In this document: piece by piece, positions 9,382 through 19,157 of the stretch
Layout of the letters: each line of letters starts with the position of its first letter
Position numbering within the stretch: the stretch's first letter is position 1
Assembly: GCF_900113875.1 (NCBI RefSeq)
Contig: NZ_FORA01000002.1
Span: 62,001 to 126,000, forward strand
Length of the DNA: 64,000 bases
Direction: 5' to 3'
From: Jannaschia pohangensis
GTDB lineage: Bacteria > Pseudomonadota > Alphaproteobacteria > Rhodobacterales > Rhodobacteraceae
Made by a program: the position numbers and the translations under genes
Notes under the pieces: generated by a model
Database searches by the model: none
Seen by the model: only the letters and a program-made list of their open reading frames with translations
What the model was told of the DNA's origin: nothing

Positions 9382-10956
9382 ATGAAGATCGGCGCACCGA
9401 AAGAGGTTCACGACGGCGAAGCCCGTGTTGCCATCACGCCCGAAAGCGCGGGCCATCTTCAAAAGCTCGGCCATGAGGTGTTCATCGAGGCCGGTGCCGG
9501 CATGTTGGCCGGGTTCACCGATGACGCCTATCGCGCCGCCGGCGTCGAGGTGATGAAGACCGCCGCCACGCTCTTCAAGATGGTCGATGTCGTCGCCAAG
9601 GTGCGCCCGCCCACCCCGGACGAGGCCAAGAAACTGACCAAGGGTCAGACGATCATCTCGTTCTTCTACCCCGCGTCGAACGAAAAGCTGATGGATCTGG
9701 TCAAATCCAAGGGCGCCACGGCCATCGCAATGGACATGGTCCCCCGCATCTCCCGCGCGCAGAAGATGGACGCGCTGTCGTCCATGGCGAACATCGCGGG
9801 TTACCGCGCCGTGATCGAGGCGGGCAACAACTTCGGGCGTTTCTTCACCGGCCAAGTGACGGCGGCAGGCAAGGTGCCCCCGGCCAAGGTTCTGGTGATC
9901 GGTGCGGGCGTCGCGGGTCTGGCGGCCATCGGTACCTCCACGTCGCTCGGGGCGATCACCTATGCTTTCGACGTGCGCCCCGAAGTGGCCGAGCAGATCG
10001 AAAGCATGGGAGCGGAATTCGTCTTCCTCGAGTTCGACGCCTCCGAATTGCCCGACGGGGCCGCGACCGGCGGCTATGCCCCGCCGTCCTCGCCCGAATT
10101 TCAGGCCAAGCAGCTGGCCAAGTTCCGCGAAATCGCGCCCGACATCGATATCGTCATCTGTACCGCGCTGATCCCGAACCGCGCCGCGCCGGTTCTGTGG
10201 ACCAAGGACATGGTCGAGGCGATGAAGCCCGGATCGGTCATCGTCGATCTGGCCGCCGAACGCGGCGGCAACTGCGAATTGACCAAGGTCGACGAAAAGG
10301 TCGTGTCGTCCAACGGCGTGACGATCATCGGCTATACCGACTTCCCCAGCCGTATGGCGACGCAATCCTCCACGCTCTACGGCAACAACATCCGCCACAT
10401 GATGGCCGACCTGACTCCCGGCAAGGACGGCGCGGTCGTGCACAACATGGAAGACGACGTGATCCGAGGCGCCACCGTCACCCACGAGGGCGAGATCACC
10501 TGGCCGCCCCCGCCGCCCAAGGTGGCGGCCATCGCGGTCCAGAAGAAAGAGAAGCCCAAGGAGCTGACGGCCGAGGAAAAGCGCGCGAACGAAATCGCCG
10601 CCTTCAAGGCCCAGACCAAGAACCAGGTGACCCTGCTGGCGGCGGGTGGCGCGCTGCTGCTCCTCGTCGGGCTCTATGCGCCCGCCAGCTTCATGCAGCA
10701 CTTCATCGTCTTCGTCCTGTCGGTCTTCATCGGCTTCCAGGTCATATGGAACGTGTCGCATTCGCTCCATACGCCGCTGATGGCGATCACGAACGCGATT
10801 TCGTCGATCATCATCCTGGGCGCGCTCATGCAGATCGGATCGGGGTCGTTCCTCGTGATCCTGCTGGCGGCGCTGTCCGTCTTCATGGCCGGGATCAACA
10901 TCTTCGGCGGCTTCCTCGTGACACGGCGCATGCTCGCCATGTTCCAGAAATCATAA
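9382..10956 (+). CDS. pntA: Proton-translocating NAD(P) transhydrogenase subunit alpha
   Basis: PntA (524 residues) carries the NAD(H)-binding domain I and part of the membrane domain of the transhydrogenase that couples hydride transfer between NAD(H) and NADP(H) to proton flow. The N-terminus [18 protein letters not shown], the Rossmann motif [15 protein letters not shown] and the [15 protein letters not shown] segment are typical. The C-terminal 130 residues have about four membrane helices, so this is the fused E. coli-like alpha subunit and not the split PntAA/PntAB form. A Lys/Glu-rich linker (about 385-410) joins the two parts. pntB follows after 13 bases with AAGGAGG before it. Confidence 0.96.
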   Translation: MKIGAPKEVHDGEARVAITPESAGHLQKLGHEVFIEAGAGMLAGFTDDAYRAAGVEVMKTAATLFKMVDVVAKVRPPTPDEAKKLTKGQTIISFFYPASNEKLMDLVKSKGATAIAMDMVPRISRAQKMDALSSMANIAGYRAVIEAGNNFGRFFTGQVTAAGKVPPAKVLVIGAGVAGLAAIGTSTSLGAITYAFDVRPEVAEQIESMGAEFVFLEFDASELPDGAATGGYAPPSSPEFQAKQLAKFREIAPDIDIVICTALIPNRAAPVLWTKDMVEAMKPGSVIVDLAAERGGNCELTKVDEKVVSSNGVTIIGYTDFPSRMATQSSTLYGNNIRHMMADLTPGKDGAVVHNMEDDVIRGATVTHEGEITWPPPPPKVAAIAVQKKEKPKELTAEEKRANEIAAFKAQTKNQVTLLAAGGALLLLVGLYAPASFMQHFIVFVLSVFIGFQVIWNVSHSLHTPLMAITNAISSIIILGALMQIGSGSFLVILLAALSVFMAGINIFGGFLVTRRMLAMFQKS

Positions 10957-10969
10957 GGAGGGCCGGGAC

Positions 10970-12409
10970 ATGGAATTCGGATTCACCACCGCGGCCTACG
11001 TCGTCGCCGCCGTTCTCTTCATCCTGTCGCTCGGCGGTCTGTCGGGTCAGGAAAGCGCCAAGCGCGCCGTCTGGTACGGCATCGCGGGCATGGCGCTCGC
11101 CGTCTGCGCCACGCTGATCGGGCCCGGTGCGGGCCTTTGGCTTCTGTCCATCGTGCTGATCGCGCTTGGCGGGGTCATCGGCTACCAACTGGCCACCAAG
11201 GTCCAGATGACCCAGATGCCCGAGCTTGTCGCCGCCATGCACAGCCTCGTGGGTCTGGCCGCCGTCTTCGTCGGCTTCATCGCCCATTTCGAAATGGTGC
11301 GCGTGGCCGGGATGATCGCCCAGGGCGCGGACCTGTCCGAACTGGGCACCTTCGCCGCGCTCATCGCCAAGAAAACCACGGTCGAGCTGAACATCCTGCG
11401 GGTCGAACTGTTCCTCGGCATCTTCATCGGCGCCGTGACCTTCACCGGCTCGGTCATCGCCTACGGCAAACTGGCGGGCAAGGTCGACACGGCCGCCACC
11501 AAGCTGCCCGGCGGTCACATGCTGAACGCGGCGGCGGCGGGTGTCTCGCTTCTGGCGCTGATCTGGTACTTCAACACCGGCGGGTTCTTCCCGCTCTTCC
11601 TGATGACACTGGCCGCGCTCTTCATCGGCTACCACCTCATCATGGGGATCGGCGGGGCGGACATGCCCGTCGTCGTCTCGATGCTCAATTCCTACTCGGG
11701 GTGGGCCGCGGCCGCGATTGGTTTCAGCCTCGGAAATGATCTCCTGATCGTCGTCGGCGCGCTGGTCGGCTCCTCGGGGGCGATCCTGTCGTACATCATG
11801 TGCAAGGCGATGAACCGGTCCTTCGTGTCGGTCATCCTGGGCGGCTTCGGCGGCCCGGCAGGTGAGCAGATGGCCGTCGAGGGCGAACAGGTGGCCATCG
11901 ACGCCGACGGCGTCGCCACCGCACTGAACGAGGCGGACAGCGTCATCATCATCCCCGGTTACGGCATGGCCGTGGCCCAGGCGCAGCAGGCCGTCTCCGA
12001 ACTGGTCCGCAAACTGCGCGCCAGGGGCAAGAACGTGCGCTTCGCCATCCACCCGGTCGCGGGCCGCCTGCCCGGCCACATGAACGTGCTGCTGGCCGAG
12101 GCCAAGGTGCCCTATGACATCGTGCTGGAGATGGACGAGATCAATGACGACTTCCCGGACACGGACGTGGCCATCGTCATCGGCTCCAACGACATCGTGA
12201 ACCCCGCCGCCCAGGACGACCCCAACAGCCCCATCGCCGGCATGCCGGTTCTGGAATGCTGGAAGGCCAAGCAGGTCTTCGTGTCCAAACGCGGTCAGGG
12301 AACCGGCTATTCCGGCATCGAGAACCCGCTCTTCTTCAAGGAAAACACCCGGATGTTCTACGGCGACGCCAAGGCCTCCCTGGATGCGCTGTTGCCCAAG
12401 ATCGACTGA
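10970..12409 (+). CDS. pntB: NAD(P) transhydrogenase subunit beta
   Basis: PntB (479 residues) has about eight or nine N-terminal membrane helices and a C-terminal NADP(H)-binding domain [17 protein letters not shown] near residue 330 is the NADP-binding [10 protein letters not shown] signature; [23 protein letters not shown] and [20 protein letters not shown] follow as in characterised PntB. The ribosome site AAGGAGG lies ten bases before the ATG. It pairs with pntA immediately upstream, and together they form the complete enzyme that supplies NADPH in many alphaproteobacteria. Confidence 0.97.
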   Translation: MEFGFTTAAYVVAAVLFILSLGGLSGQESAKRAVWYGIAGMALAVCATLIGPGAGLWLLSIVLIALGGVIGYQLATKVQMTQMPELVAAMHSLVGLAAVFVGFIAHFEMVRVAGMIAQGADLSELGTFAALIAKKTTVELNILRVELFLGIFIGAVTFTGSVIAYGKLAGKVDTAATKLPGGHMLNAAAAGVSLLALIWYFNTGGFFPLFLMTLAALFIGYHLIMGIGGADMPVVVSMLNSYSGWAAAAIGFSLGNDLLIVVGALVGSSGAILSYIMCKAMNRSFVSVILGGFGGPAGEQMAVEGEQVAIDADGVATALNEADSVIIIPGYGMAVAQAQQAVSELVRKLRARGKNVRFAIHPVAGRLPGHMNVLLAEAKVPYDIVLEMDEINDDFPDTDVAIVIGSNDIVNPAAQDDPNSPIAGMPVLECWKAKQVFVSKRGQGTGYSGIENPLFFKENTRMFYGDAKASLDALLPKID

Positions 12410-12432
12410 TCCACCTGAGTTATGATGTGACC

Positions 12433-12460
12433 AAGGGCCGCCCCCACCCGGGCGGCCCTT
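12433..12460 (+). terminator. Hairpin after pntB
   Basis: AAGGGCCGCC (12433-12442) can pair with GGCGGCCCTT (12451-12460) in a perfect ten-base stem with a short loop. No T-run follows. It separates the pntAB unit from sitABCD. Confidence 0.6.
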
Positions 12461-12485
12461 GACATTTCCGCGCTTTGATCCACTT

Positions 12486-12506
12486 TGCAAATCATTCTCA
12501 TTTGCA
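12486..12506 (+). promoter_or_regulatory. Mur/Fur-type operator in front of sitA
   Basis: A perfect inverted repeat TGCAAAT-N7-ATTTGCA ends ten bases before the sitA start codon. The 21-base layout is that of Fur-family operators. In Rhodobacterales and Rhizobiales the Fur-family protein Mur represses sitABCD when Mn(II) is plentiful, and this half-site agrees with that kind of box. The assignment to Mur and not another Fur-family protein is inference. Confidence 0.7.
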
Positions 12507-12516
12507 GGAAACCGGG

Positions 12517-13401
12517 ATGCGCAGCTACTTCGCTCTAGCCTTGGCACTTGTCTTCGCCACCGACGTTCAGGCGCAGGACAGGCTCAAAGTCGTCACCACC
12601 TTCACCGTGATCGCCGACATGGCGCAGAACGTCGCGGGGGACGCCGCCGACGTGGTGTCGGTGACGCGGCCCGGAGCCGAGATCCACGGCTATTCCCCCA
12701 CACCCGGCGACCTGCGCGGGGCCATCGACGCCGACCTGATCCTCTGGAACGGCCTCAACCTGGAGCTTTGGTTCGAGCAGTTCCTGCGCAACCTGGGCGA
12801 CATCCCCGCCGTCACGGTGAGCGACGGGATCACGCCCATTCCGATTGCCGAAGGCGCCTACGAGGGTCGCGCCAACCCCCATGCCTGGATCGGGGCGGAT
12901 GCCGCGATGATCTATGTCGACAACATCCGCGACGCCCTGTCGGCGGCCGACCCGGCCAATGCCGCGACCTATGCGGCCAATGCCGAAAGCTACAAGGCGC
13001 AGATTTCGGCGGTTCTCGACCCGCTGCGCGCACGCCTGGCCGACATTCCCGAAGACGATCGCTGGCTTGTGACCTGCGAAGGCGCGTTCAGCTATCTGGC
13101 CCGCGATCTGGACCTGCGGGAGTTGTACCTCTGGCCGATGAACGCCGATGCCGTCGGCACGCCGCAACAGGTGCGCCGGGTCATCGACACGGTCCGTGAA
13201 CACGATATTCCGGTCGTCTTCTGCGAAAGCACCGTCAACACCGACCCCGCCCGCCAGATCGCCCGCGAAACCGGCGCGGCCTACGGCGGGGAACTCTATG
13301 TCGACAGCCTGTCCGAAGCGGATGGCCCCGTCCCGACCTATCTCGACCTGTTGCGCGTCACCGCCGAGACGGTGGTGAATGGCCTGACGGCGGCGCGGTA
13401 G
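12517..13401 (+). CDS. sitA: Manganese ABC transporter substrate-binding protein SitA
   Basis: A 294-residue cluster A-I (ZinT/ZnuA/PsaA type) periplasmic metal-binding protein. The signal peptide [20 protein letters not shown] ends in an AQA-type cleavage site. Metal ligands are readable as His57 (EIHGYSP), His122 (NPHAW), Glu188 (CEGAF) and Asp263 (YVDSLS). Two His plus Glu and Asp is the Mn(II)/Fe(II) set of PsaA/SitA, whereas ZnuA uses three His, and there is no His-rich loop, so Mn is favoured over Zn. The ATG follows a CAGGAA site. It begins a four-gene operon with an ATPase and two permeases. Confidence 0.93.
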   Translation: MRSYFALALALVFATDVQAQDRLKVVTTFTVIADMAQNVAGDAADVVSVTRPGAEIHGYSPTPGDLRGAIDADLILWNGLNLELWFEQFLRNLGDIPAVTVSDGITPIPIAEGAYEGRANPHAWIGADAAMIYVDNIRDALSAADPANAATYAANAESYKAQISAVLDPLRARLADIPEDDRWLVTCEGAFSYLARDLDLRELYLWPMNADAVGTPQQVRRVIDTVREHDIPVVFCESTVNTDPARQIARETGAAYGGELYVDSLSEADGPVPTYLDLLRVTAETVVNGLTAAR

Positions 13402-13406
13402 GCGAC

Positions 13407-14279
13407 ATGCTCAACAACACCAACGACGGCGGCGGGATCGATGCGACGGGGGTGACGGTCACCTATCGCAACGGCCACACCGCCCTGCGCGATGCCACCT
13501 TCCACATCCCGCGCGGCACGGTCACGGCCCTGGTCGGAGTCAATGGCGCGGGCAAATCCACCCTGTTCAAGGCCATCATGGGCTTCGTCCCGGCGTCGCG
13601 CGGGGACATCAAGCTGATGGGCCGGTCGGTCCGCGAAGCCCTCAAACAGAACGTCGTCGCCTATGTCCCGCAATCCGAGGAGGTCGACTGGGCCTTCCCC
13701 GTCCTCGTCGAAGACGTGGTGATGATGGGCCGCTACGGCCATATGGGACTGCTGCGCCGTCCCCGCGCCGCCGATCATGCCGCCGTGGCCGAGGCCCTGG
13801 CCCGCGTCGGCATGTCCGACTATCGCCACCGCCAGATCGGGGAATTGTCGGGCGGTCAGCGCAAGCGCGTCTTCCTGGCCCGCGCCCTGGCTCAGGACGG
13901 GCGCGTGATCCTGCTCGATGAGCCCTTCACCGGCGTCGACGTGAAGACCGAGGAGCAGATCATCGCCCTCCTGCGCGAAATGCGCGACGAAGGCCGCGTG
14001 ATGCTGGTCTCGACCCACAACCTCGGCTCTGTGCCGGAATTCTGTGACCGCACCGTCCTGGTAAAGGGCACGGTTCTGGCCTATGGGCCCACGCCCGAAA
14101 TCTTCACCCGCGAAAACCTCGAGGCGGCCTTCGGCGGGGTTCTGCGCCACTTCACCCTGGGCGGCTCCGACCTGCACCACGACGACGACAGCGATACCCG
14201 CGAGGTCAGGATCATCACCGACGACGAACGCCCCTTCGTCCTTTACGGCGAAAAGCGCGAGACGGACGACGATGCTTGA
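13407..14279 (+). CDS. sitB: Manganese ABC transporter ATP-binding protein SitB
   Basis: A 290-residue ABC ATPase. Walker A is [14 protein letters not shown], the signature is [15 protein letters not shown], Walker B is [12 protein letters not shown], and the switch His is in STHNLG. The last 40 residues include a short His/Asp-rich stretch (LHHDDDSDT) that could bind metal. It starts six bases after the sitA stop, and its end overlaps the sitC start (14272-14279). It supplies energy to the SitC/SitD permease pair. Confidence 0.94.
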   Translation: MLNNTNDGGGIDATGVTVTYRNGHTALRDATFHIPRGTVTALVGVNGAGKSTLFKAIMGFVPASRGDIKLMGRSVREALKQNVVAYVPQSEEVDWAFPVLVEDVVMMGRYGHMGLLRRPRAADHAAVAEALARVGMSDYRHRQIGELSGGQRKRVFLARALAQDGRVILLDEPFTGVDVKTEEQIIALLREMRDEGRVMLVSTHNLGSVPEFCDRTVLVKGTVLAYGPTPEIFTRENLEAAFGGVLRHFTLGGSDLHHDDDSDTREVRIITDDERPFVLYGEKRETDDDA

Positions 14280-15111
14280 TCCCTTCACCTACCCGTTCAT
14301 GGTGAATGCGATGTGGGTGTCGGCGCTGGTCGGGGGGGTCTGTGCCTTCCTGTCCTGCTATCTGATGCTCAAGGGCTGGTCTCTCATTGGCGATGCCCTG
14401 TCCCATTCGGTCGTGCCGGGCGTGGCCGGGGCCTACCTTCTGGGGTTGCCCTTCGCCTTCGGGGCGTTCCTGTCGGGGGGCCTTGCCGCGCTTGCGATGC
14501 TCGTGCTGACCGAACGCAGCGGGCTCAAGTCGGATGTCATCATCGGCATCATCTTCACGTCCTTCTTCGGACTGGGCCTCTTCATGGTCTCGCTCAATCC
14601 GATCTCGGTCTCGGTCCAGACGATCACGATGGGGAACATCCTGGCCATCACGCCCGAGGACACGCTGCAACTGGCGCTGATCGGCTTCGTGTCGCTGGCC
14701 GTCCTGCTGGCCAAGTGGAAGGACCTGATGGTCACCTTCTTCGACGAAAACCACGCGCGCACCATCGGGTTGAAGCCCGACCTGCTCAAGCTCGTGTTCT
14801 TCACACTGCTGTCGGCCTGCGTCGTTGCGGCGATGCAGACAGTCGGCGCCTTTCTGGTGATCGCGATGGTCGTGACGCCGGGGGCCACGGCCTATCTGCT
14901 GGTCGACCGGTTCCCGCGCCTGCTGATGCTGTCGGTCGCCATCGGGTCGGGCACGTCCTTCGTCGGGGCCTACCTCAGCTTCTTCGCCAACGGCGCGACG
15001 GGCGGCATCATCGTTGCACTCCAGACGGCTATTTTTCTTGTGGCGTTCATTTTCGCGCCCAAGCACGGCCTGTTGGCCAGCCGCAGACGCGCACGGACGG
15101 CGGCACCATGA
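14272..15111 (+). CDS. sitC: Manganese ABC transporter permease SitC
   Basis: A 279-residue ABC-3 family permease with about eight hydrophobic helices. It contains [26 protein letters not shown] near the N-terminus and [18 protein letters not shown] near residue 200, both conserved in metal ABC-3 permeases. The start ATG lies within the end of sitB. A basic tail ([11 protein letters not shown]) ends the protein, and its stop overlaps the next start as ATGA. The paired permeases sitC and sitD are diagnostic for the Sit system. Confidence 0.93.
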   Translation: MLDPFTYPFMVNAMWVSALVGGVCAFLSCYLMLKGWSLIGDALSHSVVPGVAGAYLLGLPFAFGAFLSGGLAALAMLVLTERSGLKSDVIIGIIFTSFFGLGLFMVSLNPISVSVQTITMGNILAITPEDTLQLALIGFVSLAVLLAKWKDLMVTFFDENHARTIGLKPDLLKLVFFTLLSACVVAAMQTVGAFLVIAMVVTPGATAYLLVDRFPRLLMLSVAIGSGTSFVGAYLSFFANGATGGIIVALQTAIFLVAFIFAPKHGLLASRRRARTAAP

Positions 15112-15935
15112 TCGAGACTCTGCTTCTGCCGTTCCAATTTCCGTTCATGCAGAACGCCTTCCTGATCTCGCTCATCGTGGCCCCGGCGGCGGCGTTGCTG
15201 TCGTGTTTCCTGGTCCTGAAGGGATGGGCCCTGATGGGCGATGCCGTCAGCCATGCGATCCTGCCGGGGGTGGTCATCGCCTATCTCTGGGGCCTGCCGC
15301 TGATCGTCGGGGCCTTTGCAGCGGGAATGGGATGTGCCCTGCTGACCGGGTATCTGTCGGAAAACTCCCGCATCAAGCGCGACACCGTCATGGGCGTGGT
15401 CTTTTCGGGGATGTTCGCGGTCGGGCTGATCCTTTTCGTGGCGTTCCCAACCGATGCCCACCTCGACCATATCCTGTTCGGGAACATGTTGGGCGTCGGC
15501 GGCGACGACATCGTGACGGCCCTCGCCATCTCGGTGCCCGTGGCGCTCATCCTCGCGATAAAATGGCGCGACCTGTTGCTCCACGCGTTCGATCCCGCGC
15601 AGGCGCAGGCATCGGGCCTCAACACGCAACTTCTGCATTACGGATTGCTCACGATCCTGTCGCTGACGGTGGTCGCGGTGCTCAGCTCCGTGGGCCTGAT
15701 CCTTGCCGTTGCCCTTCTGGTGACTCCGGGGGCGGTGGCCTTCCTGCTGACACGCAGCTTCGGCTGGATGCTCATCACGGCTGTGGTCGTCTGCCTTGGC
15801 GGCATGATCGGCGGCGTCTACGCCAGCTTCTGGCTCAACAGCGCGCCTGCCCCGACGGTCGTTCTGATGCTTTCCGCGGCCTTCCTAGCCGCCTTCGCCC
15901 GCCGCCGCTGGCAGATCGCGCGGACCTCGGCCTGA
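15108..15935 (+). CDS. sitD: Manganese ABC transporter permease SitD
   Basis: The second ABC-3 permease of the operon (275 residues), a paralogue of SitC. It has FLVLKGWALMGDAVSHAILPGV near the N-terminus and GLILAVALLVTPGAVAFLL near residue 205, with about eight membrane helices and a basic C-terminus. The ATG overlaps the sitC stop. It ends the operon and is followed by a hairpin shared with the convergent gene downstream. Confidence 0.93.
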   Translation: MIETLLLPFQFPFMQNAFLISLIVAPAAALLSCFLVLKGWALMGDAVSHAILPGVVIAYLWGLPLIVGAFAAGMGCALLTGYLSENSRIKRDTVMGVVFSGMFAVGLILFVAFPTDAHLDHILFGNMLGVGGDDIVTALAISVPVALILAIKWRDLLLHAFDPAQAQASGLNTQLLHYGLLTILSLTVVAVLSSVGLILAVALLVTPGAVAFLLTRSFGWMLITAVVVCLGGMIGGVYASFWLNSAPAPTVVLMLSAAFLAAFARRRWQIARTSA

Positions 15936-15939
15936 ACGA

Positions 15940-15964
15940 AAAAGGCCGCCCCGAAGGGCGGCCA
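15940..15964 (-). terminator. Terminator between sitD and the small secreted protein gene
   Basis: GGCCGCCC (15945-15952) and GGGCGGCC (15957-15964) form a perfect eight-base stem with a CGAA tetraloop. On the minus strand the stem is followed by five T residues, so it is a standard intrinsic terminator for the gene at 15986-16459; on the plus strand it could also end the sit operon. Confidence 0.8.
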
Positions 15965-15985
15965 TTACTCGTTAACAGAATTGGA

Positions 15986-16459
15986 TTACATCGAAAGGAT
16001 GGCTTCGATGTCCTGTGCGTCCGTGCTGCCGTTCGACGACGTCGCAAGGAAATACAGTTCGGCCACCTGTGCGTCGGTCAGGGTCGAGGCGTCGACTTCA
16101 AAGCCTTCACTCGTGAGGAAATTCTGAACCGAGGTGACGATCGAATTCTCGCCTTCGTAGACCATGAAGTCACCTTCGACGGCCGCAGCGCGGCGGGTCT
16201 CGACGGCTGCCGACATCGGGCTTTCGTCGGCCAGCACGGCTTCGATGCGGTTGCGCTTCGTGCTTCCGTCGTCGGTGGAGGTTGAGGCGAGATAGATCTC
16301 GATGACTTGCTGGTCGTTCAGCTGCTCGATGGTGTAATCGGAGTATTCGGTCTCCAGCACCTGCTCGACTTCCGCCACGATGGTCGGCGATACGCCGGTA
16401 TAAGCGAAGGCCGATGTGGCGGTCAGAGTGGCAGCGGCGATAATTCCAAAGCGGGTCAT
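15986..16459 (-). CDS. Small secreted protein with a duplicated domain
   Basis: The protein has 157 residues and an N-terminal signal peptide ending ATSAFA. I do not recognise a named family. The mature part contains two similar units of about 50 residues: the first has IEQLNDQQVIEIYLAS and NRIEAVL, the second has ASTLTDAQVAELYFLA and QDIEAIL. Both share the pattern L-(N/T)-D-x-Q-V-x-E-(I/L)-Y-(L/F) ... S-T ... I-E-A-(V/I)-L, so the protein arose by internal duplication. AAGGA lies seven bases before the ATG. A strong terminator follows it, so it is probably a single-gene unit. Confidence 0.8.
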   Translation of the reverse strand: MTRFGIIAAATLTATSAFAYTGVSPTIVAEVEQVLETEYSDYTIEQLNDQQVIEIYLASTSTDDGSTKRNRIEAVLADESPMSAAVETRRAAAVEGDFMVYEGENSIVTSVQNFLTSEGFEVDASTLTDAQVAELYFLATSSNGSTDAQDIEAILSM

Positions 16460-16639
16460 GTGTGTTCCTTTCAGTCTCTCAGAGAAGAGCGCTGTCGTTT
16501 GCGTCTTCGATGCAGAAAGAATGCGCGGACCCGCCCAAAGGTTGCCGAAATTTGGAAAATTTAATTCGGGAACCAAAGGGGGATCACGCGCGTTGCCAGC
16601 GCCCCCAAAATGCCCGGACGAAATCCGCCGACCGCAGGG

Positions 16640-17323
16640 TCACAGGAACTTGGCGTAATCGCTGGCCAGAAGGTGCCGCGGCGCCTCGTCTTCCTCGATC
16701 TCGGCAAAGCGACCGATGCGTTCGCGGAACCAATTGTCGGTGTCGTCGTCGTTGACGGTGCTGACCTCTCCGATCAACACATCGCCCCCCTCGCCCCAGA
16801 AGGCATGCCAGTCGCCCGGCATCAGCGTCACGCTCTCACCCGGCGCTAGGCGCAGAACCTCGCCCGGCGCAAAGTCCCGCCGGATGCCGTCACAGAACAC
16901 AGTCCCCCCGGCCCCGGCATCAAAGGAGCCGTCCGCCGCCGAGCCGAACATCTCGATGGCGAGCGTCGCACCCCCCCGGTTGATGATATCCTCGGCCTTG
17001 AGCCAGTGGCGGTGCATCGGGCTCAGCTGATCGTGGCGCGAGATCATGATCTTTTCGGCATAGCACATACCGCCGCCCCGCTTCAGATCGGCCTGCCGGC
17101 CGTTGCGCGTGGTGAACAGGAACAGCCCCATCTCCCGGAACCGGCCCTGGCCGTAGTCGGTGATGTCCCACCCGAACTTGCCGTCGATCAGGGGCTGGAT
17201 GTCGCCGCGCCGCGCCCGCATCTGGTCGGGCGTCCAATAGGCGAAGGGCGGCAGGACGTAGCCGAAAGACCGGATGAATTCGTCCGCCGCCGCCATGATG
17301 TCGTTGATCTCGGATCGTTTCAT
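16640..17323 (-). CDS. D-lyxose/D-mannose isomerase-family cupin protein
   Basis: A 227-residue protein that matches the D-lyxose ketol-isomerase family (cupin fold, Mn-dependent). It opens MKRSEINDIMAAADEFI and contains YWTPDQM, the region GGMCYAEKIMISRHDQLSPMHRHWLKAEDIINRGG with the metal-binding His residues and Glu, then VTLMPGDWHAFWGEG and EVSTVNDDDTDN. These residues correspond to the cupin metal site. The first ATG of this motif is taken as the start; earlier in-frame codons give residues unlike the family. No sugar operon is adjacent, so the physiological substrate is unknown. Confidence 0.82.
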   Translation of the reverse strand: MKRSEINDIMAAADEFIRSFGYVLPPFAYWTPDQMRARRGDIQPLIDGKFGWDITDYGQGRFREMGLFLFTTRNGRQADLKRGGGMCYAEKIMISRHDQLSPMHRHWLKAEDIINRGGATLAIEMFGSAADGSFDAGAGGTVFCDGIRRDFAPGEVLRLAPGESVTLMPGDWHAFWGEGGDVLIGEVSTVNDDDTDNWFRERIGRFAEIEEDEAPRHLLASDYAKFL

Positions 17324-17397
17324 CGACGCCCCCCTGTCGGAGTAGTGCCGCGCCGTCGCCGGGAAATCCAGTCCGTCATCCCTGCGCGGACCCGATG

Positions 17398-18492
17398 TCA
17401 AGAAGCCTTCAGCACACCGCGCGCGATCTGATCGGCCTCGATGCTCTCGAACAGCGCCTTGAAGTTGCCCTCCCCAAAGCCGTCGTCGCCCTTGCGCTGG
17501 ATGAACTCGAAAAAGATCGGGCCGATGCAGGTCTTCGAGAAGATCTGCAACAGGATGCGGGTCTCGCCGCCGCCCACCACGCCCTCGCCGTCGATCAGGA
17601 TGCCATGCGCTTCCATCCGGTCCAGCGGCTCCTGATGGTCGGTCACGCGGTCGCGGCTCAACTCGTAATAGGTCGCGGGCGGCTTCGGCATGAAGGTCAC
17701 GCCATTGGCCGCAATCGCATCGACGGCCGCATAGATGTCCTTGGCGCCCACGGCGATGTGCTGGATCCCCTCACCCTTGTAGCGCTTGAGGTATTCGACG
17801 ATCTGCCCGGTCTCGCCCCGATCCTCGTTGATCGGGATGCGGATGCGACCGCAGGGTGAGGTCAGCGCCCGGCTCAGCAGGCCCGAATGCTTGCCCTGAA
17901 TGTCGAAGAACCGGATTTCGCGGAAGTTGAACAGATCGCCGTAAAAGCGGAACCAGACATCCATGTTCCCCTTGTGCACGTTATGCGTCAGGTGATCGAG
18001 GTAGTGGAAGCCCACGCCCTCGGGATGGGCCTGCCCGATCCAGTCGAACTCCGCATTGTAGGGCGAGGCGTCGCGATACTGGTCAATGAAATAGATCAGG
18101 CTGCCGCCGATCCCGACGATGGCGGGCACATCCATCGCCTTGCCCGGGCCGTCATAGGCCGTGGCCCCCTTCGACACCGCATGGCGGAATGCATGCTGCG
18201 CGTCGGCGACACGCCACCCCATCGACGGCGCACAGGGGCCATGTTCGGCGACAAATTCCATGGCGTGGCTGCCGGGTTCGGCGTTGATCAAATAGGTGAT
18301 GTCGCCCTGCTGCCAGACCTCGATGGCCTTGGTGCGGTGCGTGGCCACATGGGCATAGCCCTGACGTGTGAACAGCGCGCGCAGGGCGTCGGGGTCCTCG
18401 TGGGCGAACTCGACGAATTCGAACCCGTCGGTTCCCGCCGGATTGGCCTCGGTGATTTCGGCATAGGGGGCGTGATGCGGGAAGGGACCCAT
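17398..18492 (-). CDS. hppD: 4-Hydroxyphenylpyruvate dioxygenase
   Basis: HPPD (364 residues) converts 4-hydroxyphenylpyruvate to homogentisate in tyrosine breakdown. The Fe(II) ligands are visible as His in GFHYLDHLTHNV, His in GIQHIAVGAKD and Glu in IFFEFIQRKG, and the C-terminal helix NFKALFESIEADQ is present. AGGAG lies seven bases before the ATG. It is divergent from an Lrp/AsnC-type regulator, with a large inverted repeat between them, suggesting local control by that regulator. Confidence 0.95.
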   Translation of the reverse strand: MGPFPHHAPYAEITEANPAGTDGFEFVEFAHEDPDALRALFTRQGYAHVATHRTKAIEVWQQGDITYLINAEPGSHAMEFVAEHGPCAPSMGWRVADAQHAFRHAVSKGATAYDGPGKAMDVPAIVGIGGSLIYFIDQYRDASPYNAEFDWIGQAHPEGVGFHYLDHLTHNVHKGNMDVWFRFYGDLFNFREIRFFDIQGKHSGLLSRALTSPCGRIRIPINEDRGETGQIVEYLKRYKGEGIQHIAVGAKDIYAAVDAIAANGVTFMPKPPATYYELSRDRVTDHQEPLDRMEAHGILIDGEGVVGGGETRILLQIFSKTCIGPIFFEFIQRKGDDGFGEGNFKALFESIEADQIARGVLKAS

Positions 18493-18552
18493 GGCTGACT
18501 CCTGTCTGTTATTCTCCCCTTTTCGCATGAGATCGCCGCAGGACGTGCGCAA

Positions 18553-18577
18553 ATCCGGCCTGTCGGCAAGGCCGGAT
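18553..18577. promoter_or_regulatory. Inverted repeat between hppD and the Lrp-type regulator
   Basis: ATCCGGCCT (18553-18561) and AGGCCGGAT (18569-18577) form a perfect nine-base inverted repeat with a seven-base centre, flanked on both sides by GCGC. It is centred in the 129-base divergent intergenic region. It could be the operator of the neighbouring regulator or an RNA hairpin. Confidence 0.5.
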
Positions 18578-18621
18578 GCGCGCAGACGGCATTCATGCTA
18601 TTAATCACGCAACGAACCCGC

Positions 18622-19089
18622 ATGGACTCAAAGATGCTCGACGATATTGACCGCAAACTTCTCCATTTGCTCCAGACCGACGCAAGCCAGACGTCCGAGG
18701 CGCTCAGCCAGCGCCTCCACCTCTCGGCCAGCCAGATCAGCCGCAGGCGTGCCCGGCTGGAGGTGTCCGGCGTGATCCGCGCGACCGTCGCGCGGCTCGA
18801 TCCGGCGAAACTCGATCTCGATGTGCAGGCCTTCGTGCAGGTGGAAATGGCCAGCCAGTCTCCCGACGTGGCCCGGGCCTTCCTGCGCCTGCTCACGGAC
18901 GAACCGCGGGTGACCTCGGTCTGGACGCTGACGGGTCAGGCCGACTACCTGCTGCGCGTGTGGTGCGCGGACCTGGCACAGCTCAACGACCTGATCCACC
19001 GCGTCCTGTTGCCCCATCCCGCCGTCGCCCGCGTCCAGAGCCAGATCGTCATGGATCAACCCAAACGCGACGCCCCCCTGCCGGTCTAG
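18622..19089 (+). CDS. Lrp/AsnC-family transcriptional regulator
   Basis: A 155-residue regulator. The N-terminal helix-turn-helix is in LDDIDRKLLHLLQTDASQTSEALSQRLHLSASQISRRRARLEVSGVI, and the rest is an AsnC/RAM ligand-binding domain. The divergent position next to hppD suggests control of aromatic amino-acid degradation, which is inference. The start could be the ATG at 18622 or the one four codons later at 18634; neither has a strong ribosome site. Confidence 0.9.
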   Translation: MDSKMLDDIDRKLLHLLQTDASQTSEALSQRLHLSASQISRRRARLEVSGVIRATVARLDPAKLDLDVQAFVQVEMASQSPDVARAFLRLLTDEPRVTSVWTLTGQADYLLRVWCADLAQLNDLIHRVLLPHPAVARVQSQIVMDQPKRDAPLPV

Positions 19090-19157
19090 GTCTTGGTTCG
19101 GTCGTCGCCCATCAGCACGGTTGTGGGGCGGCATCAAACCCGGCTAGACCGAACGGC

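Noticed and set aside
12486-12506. Zur box and zinc transporter reading of the sit operon
   Set aside because: The substrate-binding protein has the His-His-Glu-Asp ligand set and lacks the His-rich loop of ZnuA, and two permease genes are present as in Sit systems.
10895-12547. Long minus-strand open frame opposite pntB
   Set aside because: It mirrors pntB, is dominated by His/Asp/Gly/Arg from reversed codons and has no ribosome site or domain.
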